The translations under genes were made by a program, and so were the position numbers. From NCBI RefSeq assembly GCF_022414595.1, contig NZ_JADWYO010000021.1:1-64000 (forward strand): DNA of 64,000 bases, read 5' to 3'. The stretch is from Streptomyces sp. MUM 203J (lineage in GTDB: Bacteria > Actinomycetota > Actinomycetes > Streptomycetales > Streptomycetaceae). Under the pieces are notes generated by a model. It was not told where the DNA came from and did no database searches. It was given only the letters and a program-made list of their open reading frames with translations. Shown here piece after piece: positions 1 through 8,663 of this stretch. How positions within the stretch are numbered: the stretch's first letter is position 1; every line of letters begins with the position of its first letter.

Positions 1-11
1 GCCCAACGGCC

Positions 12-56
12 ACGGTCCTCGCAACTCCCACAGATCGCGGGTGTTGCGAGGACCGT
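12..56. repeat. Perfect 14-bp inverted repeat (hairpin)
   Basis: The arms at 12-25 and 43-56 are exact reverse complements separated by 17 bases. It may be a terminator for a gene left of the window or an operator for the acetyltransferase at 180. There is no T-run after the second arm, which is common for Streptomyces terminators, so its role is open. Confidence 0.6.
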
Positions 57-179
57 CAGAACCCAAGCCGGGTGTGCGGGGCCCGTCCCGTCCCGCCATG
101 CACAGGCACCCGTTCATGCTGCATGCTGTCCGTTCACGGCCTTCACCAACAGTCCCCGTCCTCTCGCATGGAGTTGCGC

Positions 180-806
180 ATGACCACCACGTTTCCTGAC
201 ATCTCCATCAGTACGGAACGGTTGGTGCTGCGCCCGTACGACGCCGCCGACATTCCGGCGCACACCGAGATGATGAACGACGAACTCGTCGTCACCTGGA
301 CCTCCGCACCCCACCCCTACACCACCGCGCACGCCGACGAGTGGGTCCGCAGGATCGCTCCTGCGCAGCGCGCAGGGGGCCACGGACTCGTCCTCGCCGT
401 CACCGAGTTCCTCACCCAGCGGCTCGTCGGCAGCCTCCACCTGCGCCACACCGACTGGCGGGCCCGCAGCGCCGGGATCGCCTACATCACCGCCCCCTGG
501 GCCCGCGGCGAGGGCTACGCCACCGAGTCCCTCCTCGCCCTCGCCCGGTGGCTGTTCCGGGAGCAGCGCTTCGAACGCCTCGAGCTGCGCACCGCCGCCG
601 ACAACACCGCCTCCCAGCAGGTCGCCCAGAAACTCGGCTGCATCAGCGAGGGCGTCCTGCGCAACGCGGGCATAGCGCGCGTCCAGACGGAGGACGGCCA
701 CTGGACCGACACCAGGACCGACCTCATCCTCTGGAGCCTGCTCCCCGAGGACCTCGAAGGCGTCACCGACCACGACCGCCTCGCCGACGCCGGTTACTGG
801 AACTGA
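180..806 (+). CDS. GNAT-family N-acetyltransferase (RimJ/RimL-like)
   Basis: This is a 208-residue single-domain acetyltransferase predicted to move an acetyl group from acetyl-CoA to an amine. The sequence reads like the RimJ/RimL branch: an N-terminal strand with TERLVLRPY, a central acetyl-CoA loop region (WARGEGYATE) and a C-terminal ASQQVAQKLG segment typical of the motif that packs on CoA. I chose the ATG at 180 because GGAG lies six bases upstream. An ATG four codons earlier (168) is possible but lacks a ribosome site. It stands alone before the cobalamin genes, and no substrate can be read from the sequence. Confidence 0.85.
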   Translation: MTTTFPDISISTERLVLRPYDAADIPAHTEMMNDELVVTWTSAPHPYTTAHADEWVRRIAPAQRAGGHGLVLAVTEFLTQRLVGSLHLRHTDWRARSAGIAYITAPWARGEGYATESLLALARWLFREQRFERLELRTAADNTASQQVAQKLGCISEGVLRNAGIARVQTEDGHWTDTRTDLILWSLLPEDLEGVTDHDRLADAGYWN

Positions 807-902
807 TCCCGCACACCCCGGCGGACCTTCGCCGCCGCCCCGTTCCGGGTACGCTCAACCCTGCCTCGACCTGCAACGACACGACCAGGGAGAAAGACGA
901 AG

Positions 903-2123
903 ATGGCCGACCGGGTCACGGTGATCGGATGGGACGGCTCCCCCCTCACCACGGCCGCGCGCTCCGCACTCTCCGCCGCCACCCTCGTCGCCGGAGCCGC
1001 CCACCACCTGGCCCTCCCGGAGATCCCCGCCGACGCCGAACGCATCCGGCTCGGCAGCCTCGGGCCCGCCGCCCGCCGTATCGCCGCCCACCGCGGCACC
1101 GCCGTCGTCCTCGCGGACGGCGACCCCGGCCTCTTCGGCGTCGTCCGCGCCCTGCGCGACCCCCGGCACGGCCTCGAAGTCGAGGTCGTCCCGGCCGTCT
1201 CCTCGGTCGCCGCGGCCTTCGCCCGCGCCGGCATGCCCTGGGACGACGCCCGGATCGTCGTCGCCACCGCCCGCACACTCCGCCGTGCCGTCAACGTCTG
1301 CCGAGCCCACCCCAAGGTCGCCGTCCTCACCTCACCCGGTGCGGGCCCCGCCGAACTGGCCCTCCTCCTCGACGACGTCCACCGCACCTTCGTCGTCTGC
1401 GAGGCTCTCGGCACCGACCGCGAACAGGTCTCCGTCCTCACCTCCGACAAGGCCGCCGACCTCTCCTGGCGCGACCCCAACGTCGTCATCGTCATCGGCG
1501 GCCCGGCCGCCACCGGCCCGGCCGCTCCCGCCGGCGGCTGGCTCATGGGCGCGCCGCCCCAGGACCCCGTACGCGGCTGGGCGCTGCCCCCGGACACGTA
1601 CGGTGACGAGGACCCGCCCGGTCCCGGCGCGGGCGTCGAGCTGCGCGCCGCCCAGCTGGCGAGGCTCGGGCCCCGCCCGGGAGACCTCGTCTGGGACATC
1701 GGCTGCGGGCACGGAGGCTTCGCCGTGGAGGCCGCACGGTTCGGTGCCGCCGTCATCGCCGTCGACGCCGACCCCGCGGCCCGCGCCCGCACCGAGGCCG
1801 CCGCCCGCCGCCTGGGCGTCCAGGTCCAGACGGTCACCGGGCGGGCCCCTTATGCACTGGAGCGGCTGCCCGAACCCGATGTCGTGCGGGTCGGGGGCGG
1901 GGGAGCGCACGTCGTGTCCGCGTGCGCCGACCGGCGACCCGAACGCATCGTCGCCCACGCCGCCACCCGCGACCAGGCCGAGGCCATCGCCGCCGCCCTC
2001 CGGGACGGCGGCTACCAGGTCGAATGCGCCCTGCTCCAGTCCGTCGACCTGGATCCCGGTGCCTGGTCAGAGCGCCGCCGCGCAGTGGCCTTCCTGCTGG
2101 CCGGGCGCAGGTCCGCCCCGTGA
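903..2123 (+). CDS. cobL: Precorrin-6Y C5,15-methyltransferase (decarboxylating), CbiE-CbiT fusion
   Basis: A 406-residue two-domain enzyme of the corrin ring pathway that methylates C5 and C15 and removes the acetate carboxyl from ring C. Residues 1 to about 200 are the CbiE-type tetrapyrrole methylase. Residues from about 230 are the CbiT-type Rossmann methylase with the S-adenosylmethionine loop DIGCGHGG near residue 264. The length matches fused CobL rather than separate CbiE and CbiT. The start ATG follows AGGGAGAAAG. Two further corrin genes follow on the same strand, which supports a B12 role. Confidence 0.92.
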   Translation: MADRVTVIGWDGSPLTTAARSALSAATLVAGAAHHLALPEIPADAERIRLGSLGPAARRIAAHRGTAVVLADGDPGLFGVVRALRDPRHGLEVEVVPAVSSVAAAFARAGMPWDDARIVVATARTLRRAVNVCRAHPKVAVLTSPGAGPAELALLLDDVHRTFVVCEALGTDREQVSVLTSDKAADLSWRDPNVVIVIGGPAATGPAAPAGGWLMGAPPQDPVRGWALPPDTYGDEDPPGPGAGVELRAAQLARLGPRPGDLVWDIGCGHGGFAVEAARFGAAVIAVDADPAARARTEAAARRLGVQVQTVTGRAPYALERLPEPDVVRVGGGGAHVVSACADRRPERIVAHAATRDQAEAIAAALRDGGYQVECALLQSVDLDPGAWSERRRAVAFLLAGRRSAP

Positions 2124-2430
2124 TCCCGTGGTGACCGCGGGCCGGGTAGGCTGGCCGACCGTTCCACCGCAGCCGGACAATTCGTCGGTACGTTCGTCAA
2201 TATCCGGAGAAGGGGCCCCCTTTGGGGCACCATGGGGGAGAACGCGACCGGGTGGTTGCGCAACGTGGCGCAGTCCACAGCGGATCGCGGCACAAGCCGC
2301 TGCCGTGACGGCCGGATGCGGCGAGAATGCTGCACGTCCGCGTGGAGCCTCGTGCCGCGCGGCGCGCACGCTCGTTATCCGTTGACGGGCGGGACTCTGA
2401 AGGAGCACAACCGATGGGCGAGGGGTACGC
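2124..2430. other. 307-bp gap between cobL and the bluB-cobT fusion
   Basis: I see no convincing gene here. A 68-codon reading frame at 2232-2438 overlaps the next start and has no supporting features. I looked for a cobalamin riboswitch core and B12 box and did not find them. Several small GC-rich hairpins are present, and GAGGGG just before 2431 is the ribosome site of the next gene. Confidence 0.5.
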
Positions 2431-5400
2431 ATGACTGACACCGGCCAGGTCCCGGGCGAGGGACAGCCGGAGAACGACGGGCTGGTGGAGCAGCCGGGCA
2501 TGCCCGTACCGGGTGCGTACACCTTCCTCGACCCCTCCGAGAACACCCCGGACGAAGACGATCTGCTGCTCATGCCGGGCGCCCAGGGCGCCTGGACCGA
2601 GCCGCAGCCCGGCGTGACCCCGGCACCGCCGGTGGCCGTCCCGGCCCCCGTGCCGGCTGCTCCCGATCCCGCTGCCGCTCCCGGTCTTGCCTCCGTCCAG
2701 GCTCCGGTGTCCGGGACGCCCGCGGGCGGGGTGCCCGTCGCGGGGATGCCCGTGGGCGGTCCGGCCGTCGGCGAGGCCGCCGCCGTGCCCGGGCACGCGC
2801 CCACGCCCGCTCCCGTCTCCGCGATGCCGGGGGCGCAGGCTCCCGCTGCCGCTCCCGCCGCGGTGCCCTCGGCGGAGGGCCTCGCTCCGCAGCCCGCCCC
2901 GGCCGCGCCGGAGCAGTTCGCGCAGCCCGAGCCGATGCCGCAGGCGCCGTACGACCCGCTGACCGGGGAACTGCCCCCGCAGCCGCAGGCCGTCCCGTAC
3001 GGCATGGCGGACGCCCACGAGGCCGGTGCCCACGAGGCGGGGGGCCGTGACTCGGTCTCCGTCGACCTCGGAGCCGTACGGATGCCGCCGCCCGCTCAGG
3101 CGGCCACGGGCCCCGCAGCCATGGCGCAGCCGCCTCGGCGTCCGCTGCACATGGGCCCGCCCGTGCCGGACGCGACCGGAGGCGTGGTGCGTTCCCTGGC
3201 AGACCGGGGACCGGCCACGATGGCGCAGCCCATGGCCGCGCCGAACCCGGCGCCCGCGCCGCAGGGGTCGCCCACGGTCGGCCCGGAGTACCTGGACGTG
3301 CCGCGAGACGAGGCCGTGGCAGCCGTCGCCGCGCCGGGGCCGCAGTTCGCGGACATTCCGCCGCAGGGCGCCGAACCGTGGTCGTCGGTGCCGGTGCCCC
3401 CCGAGCCACAGCAGCCCCAGGCGCCCGTCGCCACCCCCGCAGAAACGGTCGGCCCGGACACAACGGGACAGTTCGTCCCCGTGGAGGGCCCCCTCCCGGT
3501 GCCCGAGCACCTGGCCCCGGTCCCCGTGCCCCCGGCAGGCTCCCCCGCACCGGAGGAGCCCGCGCCCCGGATGCCCGCGGGCGAGGGGGAGGCGGCGGCG
3601 CCGGAGGCTGCGAGCCCGGAGGCCGCCGTTCCGGAACCGGTCGCCGCTCCGGTCGGGCCGGAGGCCGCGGCAGCGGTTCAGGCCGTGCCCGCCGAGCCCG
3701 TGGCCGGTGAACCGGTCGAGGCCGCGCCGGTGGCCCAGCAGGCCGCGCCGGTGGCCCAGCAGGCCGCGCCTGAGCAGGCGGCCGAGCAGCAGGCTCCCGA
3801 GCAGGCGGCTCAGCCGGTGACCGCGGCCCCCGCGGAGGCGCCCGCCGCCGCACCGGCCGCCGGTACACCCGCCCCGGGTACGCCGGTCACCCCGCAGGAC
3901 CCGGCCGTGCAGCCCGGGCTTCAGCCCGAGCCCCAGCCCGTGGCCGCCCAGGAGACCGCGCCCACCGTCCCCGCACCGCGTGACGGCGGCCCCACGGCGG
4001 AGGCCCCCGTGCCCGATGCCGCCACGGCACCGGAGCCGGTGGCGGCGGAGGCGCCCGGGGCCGTCGAGTCCCCGGCAGTGCCGCAGGCCGCCGCCGCGGA
4101 GCCCGCACCGGCGCCGGAGGTCCGGCCCGGGCCCGCCGCGACGGAGGAGACACCCGCACAGGCTCCCGAGGCCGGGGAGACCGTCCCCCCGGCGGCGGAG
4201 GCCGGGGCCGACGGGGCGCCGGCCCCGGTGGAAGCCCCGGAGCAGCCCGCCTCCGGGGCCGAGCCGGCCGGGGTCACGGGTGAGCCCGCCGCGGACACCG
4301 CCCCCCTGCCCCCCGCTCCCGGCTACGCCGACGACGAGCGGGAGACGATCATGCGGGTGATGCGGGAGCGCCGCGACATCCGCAACGGCTTCCGCAGCGA
4401 CCCGATCCCGCACGAGGTACTGCTCCGGGTCCTGGAGGCGGCCCACACGGCGCCGTCCGTGGGCCACTCACAGCCGTGGGACTTCGTCGTCATCCGCTCC
4501 GCCGAGACCCGCCGGACGATGCACGAGCTGGCGCAGCGGCAGCGGGAGGCATACGCGAAGTCGCTGCCCAAGGGCCGGGCGAAGCAGTTCAAGGAACTGA
4601 AGATCGAGGCCATCCTCGACACCCCGGTGAACATCGTCGTCACCGCAGACCCGACCCGCGGCGGCCGCCACACGCTGGGTCGTCACACACAGCCCCAGAT
4701 GGCCCCGTACTCGTCGGCGCTCGCCGTCGAGAACCTGTGGCTGGCGGCCCGTGCGGAGGGCCTGGGCGTCGGTTGGGTCAGCTTCTTCGACGAGCGTGAG
4801 ATGGTCCGTACGCTGGGCCTGCCCGAACACCTGGAAGTCGTCGCCTACCTGTGCGTGGGCTACGTCGACGAGTTCCCGGAGGAGCCGGAGCTGATGCAGG
4901 CGGGCTGGTCGAAGCGCCGCCCGCTGTCCTGGGTCGTCCACGAGGAGACGTACGGCCGCCGCGCGCTGCCCGGCGAGGAGCCGCACGACCTGCTCCAGGA
5001 GACCATCGCCAACATCCGGCCGCTGGACGCGAAGGCGCTCGGTGAGGCGTGGGAGCGCCAGAAGCGCATGACGAAGCCCGCGGGGGCGCTCGGCATGCTG
5101 GAGATCATCTCCGCGCAGCTCTCCGGACTCTCCCGTACCTGTCCGCCGCCCATCCCGGAACCGGCCGCCGTCGCGATCTTCGCCGGCGACCACGGGGTGC
5201 ACGCGCAGGGCGTCACCGCCTGGCCTCAGGAGGTGACCGGCCAGATGGTCGCCAACTTCCTCGGCGGCGGCGCGGTGTGCAACGCGTTCGCCACGCAGGT
5301 GGGCGCGGAGGTCTGTGTCGTGGACGTCGGAGTGGCCGCCGAGCTGCCCGCCACCCCGGGCCTCCTGCCCCGGAAGGTGCGGCCCGGCACGGCCGACTTC

Positions 5401-6039
5401 ACGGCGGGCCCGGCGCTCACCCACGAGGAGGTGCTGGCCGCGATCGAGGTCGGCATCGAAACGGCCCGGGACCTGGTCGCCGCCGGCAACAAGGCGATCC
5501 TCACGGGCGAGATGGGCATCGCCAACACGACGGCGTCCGCCGCGATCATCTCGGTCTACACGGGCGTGGACCCGGCCGAGGTGACCGGGCGGGGCACCGG
5601 CATCAACGACGAGATGCACGCCCGCAAGGTCGACGTCGTGCGCCGCGCGCTGGAACTCCACCAGCCGGACCCGGCGGACCCGGTCGGCGTCCTCGCGGCG
5701 ATCGGCGGCCTGGAGCACGCGGCCATGGTCGGGTTCATCCTGGGCGGCGCGTCCATGCGTACACCGGTCCTGCTGGACGGCGTCAGCGCGGGCGCGGCGG
5801 CCCTGGTGGCCCGTGCCGTCGCGCCCGAGTCCCTCGCCGCCTGCATCGCGGGCCACCGCAGCGCCGAGCCCGGCCATGTGGCCGCGCTCAACAAGCTGGG
5901 CCTCCGCCCGATGGTCGACCTGGACCTCCGCCTCGGCGAGGGCACCGGCGCCCTGCTGGCCCTGCCTCTGGTCCAGAGCGCCGCCCGCGCGATGCACGAG
6001 GTCGCCACGTTCGACTCAGCGGGTGTCACCGAGAAGTAG
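2431..6039 (+). CDS. cobT: Bifunctional 5,6-dimethylbenzimidazole synthase / nicotinate-nucleotide-DMB phosphoribosyltransferase with long disordered N-terminus
   Basis: A 1202-residue protein with three parts. Residues 1 to about 625 are almost entirely Ala, Pro, Glu, Gln and Val, with no predicted fold. Residues about 630-850 are a BluB-like flavin destructase that makes the lower base of B12 (MRERRDIRNGF, then APSVGHSQPWDF). Residues about 855-1200 are CobT, which joins that base to nicotinate mononucleotide (IFAGDHGVHAQGV, GEMGIANTTAS and LGEGTGA, with the catalytic Glu in the last). BluB-CobT fusions are known in Streptomyces, and the fusion couples consecutive steps. The start has GAGGGG five bases upstream. 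The low-complexity half contains tandem DNA repeats and may be a flexible scaffold; no function can be assigned to it. Confidence 0.93.
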   Translation: MTDTGQVPGEGQPENDGLVEQPGMPVPGAYTFLDPSENTPDEDDLLLMPGAQGAWTEPQPGVTPAPPVAVPAPVPAAPDPAAAPGLASVQAPVSGTPAGGVPVAGMPVGGPAVGEAAAVPGHAPTPAPVSAMPGAQAPAAAPAAVPSAEGLAPQPAPAAPEQFAQPEPMPQAPYDPLTGELPPQPQAVPYGMADAHEAGAHEAGGRDSVSVDLGAVRMPPPAQAATGPAAMAQPPRRPLHMGPPVPDATGGVVRSLADRGPATMAQPMAAPNPAPAPQGSPTVGPEYLDVPRDEAVAAVAAPGPQFADIPPQGAEPWSSVPVPPEPQQPQAPVATPAETVGPDTTGQFVPVEGPLPVPEHLAPVPVPPAGSPAPEEPAPRMPAGEGEAAAPEAASPEAAVPEPVAAPVGPEAAAAVQAVPAEPVAGEPVEAAPVAQQAAPVAQQAAPEQAAEQQAPEQAAQPVTAAPAEAPAAAPAAGTPAPGTPVTPQDPAVQPGLQPEPQPVAAQETAPTVPAPRDGGPTAEAPVPDAATAPEPVAAEAPGAVESPAVPQAAAAEPAPAPEVRPGPAATEETPAQAPEAGETVPPAAEAGADGAPAPVEAPEQPASGAEPAGVTGEPAADTAPLPPAPGYADDERETIMRVMRERRDIRNGFRSDPIPHEVLLRVLEAAHTAPSVGHSQPWDFVVIRSAETRRTMHELAQRQREAYAKSLPKGRAKQFKELKIEAILDTPVNIVVTADPTRGGRHTLGRHTQPQMAPYSSALAVENLWLAARAEGLGVGWVSFFDEREMVRTLGLPEHLEVVAYLCVGYVDEFPEEPELMQAGWSKRRPLSWVVHEETYGRRALPGEEPHDLLQETIANIRPLDAKALGEAWERQKRMTKPAGALGMLEIISAQLSGLSRTCPPPIPEPAAVAIFAGDHGVHAQGVTAWPQEVTGQMVANFLGGGAVCNAFATQVGAEVCVVDVGVAAELPATPGLLPRKVRPGTADFTAGPALTHEEVLAAIEVGIETARDLVAAGNKAILTGEMGIANTTASAAIISVYTGVDPAEVTGRGTGINDEMHARKVDVVRRALELHQPDPADPVGVLAAIGGLEHAAMVGFILGGASMRTPVLLDGVSAGAAALVARAVAPESLAACIAGHRSAEPGHVAALNKLGLRPMVDLDLRLGEGTGALLALPLVQSAARAMHEVATFDSAGVTEK
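3721..3770 (+). repeat. Tandem 21-bp repeat inside the cobT low-complexity region
   Basis: The 21-base unit at 3721-3741 is repeated exactly at 3742-3762, followed by the first 8 bases of a third copy. It encodes the heptad AAPVAQQ twice in frame. Such in-frame repeats suggest the disordered region grows and shrinks by slippage or recombination. Confidence 0.8.
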
Positions 6040-6584
6040 CGTCTGCGGCCCGCCGCGCCGACCGGGCCGCTCCGCTGCGGGCACGCGTTCCTCCTCTCGT
6101 GCCGGGGGGTCCCCGAGGTGACGGGGGCCTTCCGGTACGACCCACGCCGGGAGCCCGGGCACAGCGGGGAGGCGGCGCCGTGGCCGAAGAACGTGTGCCC
6201 GGCTCGCACCTCTCACGCTGCGCGCCCTCCCGGGGCGTGTGGGCCGGTGCCGTCTCGGGGGATCAGCTCCTCGCGACGGCCCGTGCGCGTGCGGGGCTCC
6301 TGGCGGATGGCCGCCGTCGCGGCGACCGGCCGTCCCGGGGGCCGCGGGCCGGTGCGGTAGCGCGTGCTCCGGCGCCGTGCGCCACCCCGCTGCCGCCGTG
6401 TGCGGGCCGGACCCGAGGACCGGGTCCGGACCTGCGGGCGTGACGCGATCAACGGGCTCCGGGGGCCGAGGCCCAGGCCCCCGCCCCGTATCGTGGTCGC
6501 CAGCGCGAGCACTGCCGCCGCCCCCTCACCAGCCACTTCACCGCCGCAGTGGCCCCGCCCACCCGCCGAGGAGACCACACCGCC
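6040..6584. other. 545-bp gap between cobT and the CysG-like gene
   Basis: No reading frame here looks like a gene; an 80-codon frame at 6118-6360 has no recognisable features. The gap holds the post-cobT hairpin and a second perfect 9-bp hairpin at 6407-6429 with a five-base loop. Because it lies between corrin genes I looked for a cobalamin riboswitch on both strands and found no convincing core. It probably carries a promoter for the gene at 6585. Confidence 0.45.
6045..6070 (+). terminator. Hairpin just after the cobT stop
   Basis: Arms of 8 bases (6045-6052 and 6063-6070) with a 10-base loop begin six bases after the stop codon. The position and GC-rich stem suit a terminator, but no T-run follows. 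Confidence 0.4.
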
Positions 6585-7814
6585 ATGGCCGGTAACGCCG
6601 AGCAGCCCGCCTATCCCGTCGGACTCCGCCTCTCCGGGCGCCGGGTCGTCGTCATCGGCGGCGGCCAGGTCGCCCAGCGCCGCCTGCCCGCCCTGATCGC
6701 CGCAGGCGCGGACATCACTCTCGTCTCGCCGTCCGCCACCGCCTCCGTGGAGGCCATGGCCGAGGCCGGCGAGATCCGCTGGGAGCGCCGCCGCTACGAG
6801 GAGGGCGATCTCCAGGACGCCTGGTACGCCCTCATCGCCACCCCCGACACCGAGGCCAACACCCGCGCCTCCGCCGAGGCCGAACGCACCAGGACCTGGT
6901 GCGTTCGCTCCGACGACGCCGAGGCCGCCACCGCCTGGACCCCGGCGACCGGTCGCATCGAGGGCGTCACGGTCGCGGTCCTCACCGGCAACGACCCGCG
7001 CCGCTCCGCCGCCGTCCGCGACGCGATCGTGGAGGGCCTGCGCGACGGCAGCCTCGCGGCGCCCGCGCACCGCTCCCGTACCCCCTTCGTCGCCCTGGTC
7101 GGCGGCGGGCCCGGGGACCCGGACCTCATCACCGTCCGGGGCCGTCGCCTCCTCGCGGAGGCGGACGTCGTCATCGCGGACCGCCTCGGCCCCCGCGACC
7201 TCCTCGACGAACTGCCCCCGCACGTCGAGGTCATCGACGCCGCGAAGATCCCGTACGGCCGCTTCATGGCCCAGGAGGCCATCAACAACGCCCTGATCGA
7301 GCACGCCGAGCAGGGCAGGTCCGTCGTCCGGCTCAAGGGCGGCGACCCGTTCGTGTTCGGCCGGGGCATGGAGGAGGCGCAGGCGCTCGCCGCCGCCGGC
7401 ATCCCCTGCACGGTCGTCCCGGGCATCTCCAGCTCCATCTCGGTGCCCGGCGCCGTCGGTATCCCCGTGACGCACCGCGGCGTTGCCCACGAGTTCACCG
7501 TGGTCAGCGGTCATGTCGCACCCGACGACCCGCGCTCCCTCGTCGACTGGGCGTCACTGGCGAAGCTGCGCGGCACGCTCGTGATCCTCATGGGCGTCGA
7601 CAAGATCGGGAAGATCGCGGAGGCCCTGATCGCCCACGGCAAGGCTCCGGACACTCCGCTCGCCCTCGTCCAGGAGGGCACCACGTCCGCCCAGCGCCGC
7701 GTGGACGCCACCCTCGCGACGGTCGCGGAGACGGTCCGGGCCGAAGATGTCCGCCCGCCCGCCGTGATCGTCATCGGGGACGTCGTCCACGAGAACCCGC
7801 AGAAGCAGAAGTAG
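6585..7814 (+). CDS. cobA: Uroporphyrinogen-III C-methyltransferase with precorrin-2 dehydrogenase-like N-terminal domain
   Basis: A 409-residue CysG-like protein. The N-terminal part (about residues 1-150) is a Rossmann NAD-binding domain with VVIGGGQVAQRRL, as in precorrin-2 dehydrogenase of siroheme synthesis. The C-terminal part (about 165-400) is the SAM-dependent uroporphyrinogen-III methylase with VGGGPGDPDLIT, VRLKGGDPFVFGRG and PVTHRG. It makes precorrin-2, the branch point to siroheme and B12. The start ATG has GAGGAG about eleven bases upstream; an upstream in-frame ATG at 6549 lacks one. Compared with enterobacterial CysG the region between the two domains is short. The symbol cysG would also be defensible. 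Confidence 0.9.
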   Translation: MAGNAEQPAYPVGLRLSGRRVVVIGGGQVAQRRLPALIAAGADITLVSPSATASVEAMAEAGEIRWERRRYEEGDLQDAWYALIATPDTEANTRASAEAERTRTWCVRSDDAEAATAWTPATGRIEGVTVAVLTGNDPRRSAAVRDAIVEGLRDGSLAAPAHRSRTPFVALVGGGPGDPDLITVRGRRLLAEADVVIADRLGPRDLLDELPPHVEVIDAAKIPYGRFMAQEAINNALIEHAEQGRSVVRLKGGDPFVFGRGMEEAQALAAAGIPCTVVPGISSSISVPGAVGIPVTHRGVAHEFTVVSGHVAPDDPRSLVDWASLAKLRGTLVILMGVDKIGKIAEALIAHGKAPDTPLALVQEGTTSAQRRVDATLATVAETVRAEDVRPPAVIVIGDVVHENPQKQK

Positions 7815-7828
7815 GGACACCGACACCC

Positions 7829-8647
7829 GTGGCCGAGCTGATCACCGTCGACGATCCGACCGACCCCCGCCTGCACGACTACACGGGCCTCACGGACGTC
7901 GAACTGCGCCGCAGACGCGAGCCCGAGGAGGGGCTGTTCATCGCTGAGGGCGAGAAGGTGATCCGCCGGGCCCTGGACGGCGGCTACGCCATGCGGTCGA
8001 TGCTGCTGTCGGCCAAGTGGGTGGATGCCCTGCGCGATGTCATCGACGCCTCCGACGCCCCGGTGTACGTGGTGACGCCCGCCCTCGCGGAGCAGGTCAC
8101 CGGCTACCACGTGCACCGGGGCGCCCTCGCCTCGATGGCCCGCACCTCCCTCCCCGACGCCCGGGACCTGCTCCGTACGGCCCGCCGCGTCGCCGTGATG
8201 GAGGCCGTCAACGACCACACCAACATCGGCGCCGTCTTCCGCAGCGCCGCCGCCCTCGGCATGGACGCCGTGCTGCTGTCGCCGGACTGCGCCGACCCGC
8301 TGTACCGGCGGTCGGTGAAGGTGTCGATGGGCGCCGTCTTCTCCGTGCCCTACGCCCGCCTCGACAGCTGGCCCCGGGACCTGGACGCCGTACGGGAGGC
8401 GGGCTTCCGGCTGCTCGCCCTCACCCCGGACGCCCGCGCCACCACCATGGACGAGGCGGCCCCGCACCGCATGGAGCGGGTGGCACTGATGCTGGGCGCG
8501 GAGGGCTCGGGCCTGTCGGAGCGGGCGCTGAAGGCCGCCGACACCTGGGTCCGTATCCCCATGGCGCACGGGGTGGACTCCCTGAACGTGGGCGCCGCCG
8601 CAGCGGTCGCCTTCTACGCGGTGACGGCGGGCCGCCCGCAGGACTGA
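7829..8647 (+). CDS. TrmH/SpoU-family RNA 2'-O-ribose methyltransferase
   Basis: A 272-residue SPOUT-class methylase. The N-terminal 100 residues form the RNA-binding substrate domain (EEGLFIAEGEKVIRRALDGG). The catalytic knotted domain follows, with NDHTNIGAVFRSAAALG, LMLGAEGSGLS and VDSLNVGAAAAVAFY, the three SpoU motifs, in order. It is expected to methylate a ribose in rRNA or tRNA, but the target cannot be read from the sequence. The GTG start lies 14 bases after the previous stop with TAGGGA upstream, so the two genes may be cotranscribed. It is convergent with the kinase gene. Confidence 0.88.
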   Translation: MAELITVDDPTDPRLHDYTGLTDVELRRRREPEEGLFIAEGEKVIRRALDGGYAMRSMLLSAKWVDALRDVIDASDAPVYVVTPALAEQVTGYHVHRGALASMARTSLPDARDLLRTARRVAVMEAVNDHTNIGAVFRSAAALGMDAVLLSPDCADPLYRRSVKVSMGAVFSVPYARLDSWPRDLDAVREAGFRLLALTPDARATTMDEAAPHRMERVALMLGAEGSGLSERALKAADTWVRIPMAHGVDSLNVGAAAAVAFYAVTAGRPQD

Positions 8648-8663
8648 ACCGGCAGGGGTTCAG
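8644..8663. terminator. Short hairpin covering the stop codons of two convergent genes
   Basis: Arms at 8644-8650 and 8657-8663 are exact 7-base complements. The stop of the methylase lies at 8645-8647 and the stop of the kinase at 8660-8662, so one hairpin contains both. It is weak for a terminator, but there is no other space between the genes. Confidence 0.35.

Noticed and set aside
794..1837. Long minus-strand frames opposite cobL, and similar antisense frames throughout the window
   Set aside because: In DNA this GC-rich, stops are rare and every real gene casts long antisense frames; the recognised protein motifs are on the other strand.
2124..2430. Cobalamin riboswitch before the bluB-cobT fusion
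   Set aside because: The conserved core and B12 box could not be found on either strand.
2232..2438. 68-codon frame overlapping the cobT start
   Set aside because: No supporting codon bias or features, and it overlaps a well-defined start.
6118..6360. 80-codon frame in the gap after cobT
   Set aside because: No ribosome site, no recognisable domain and weak codon bias.
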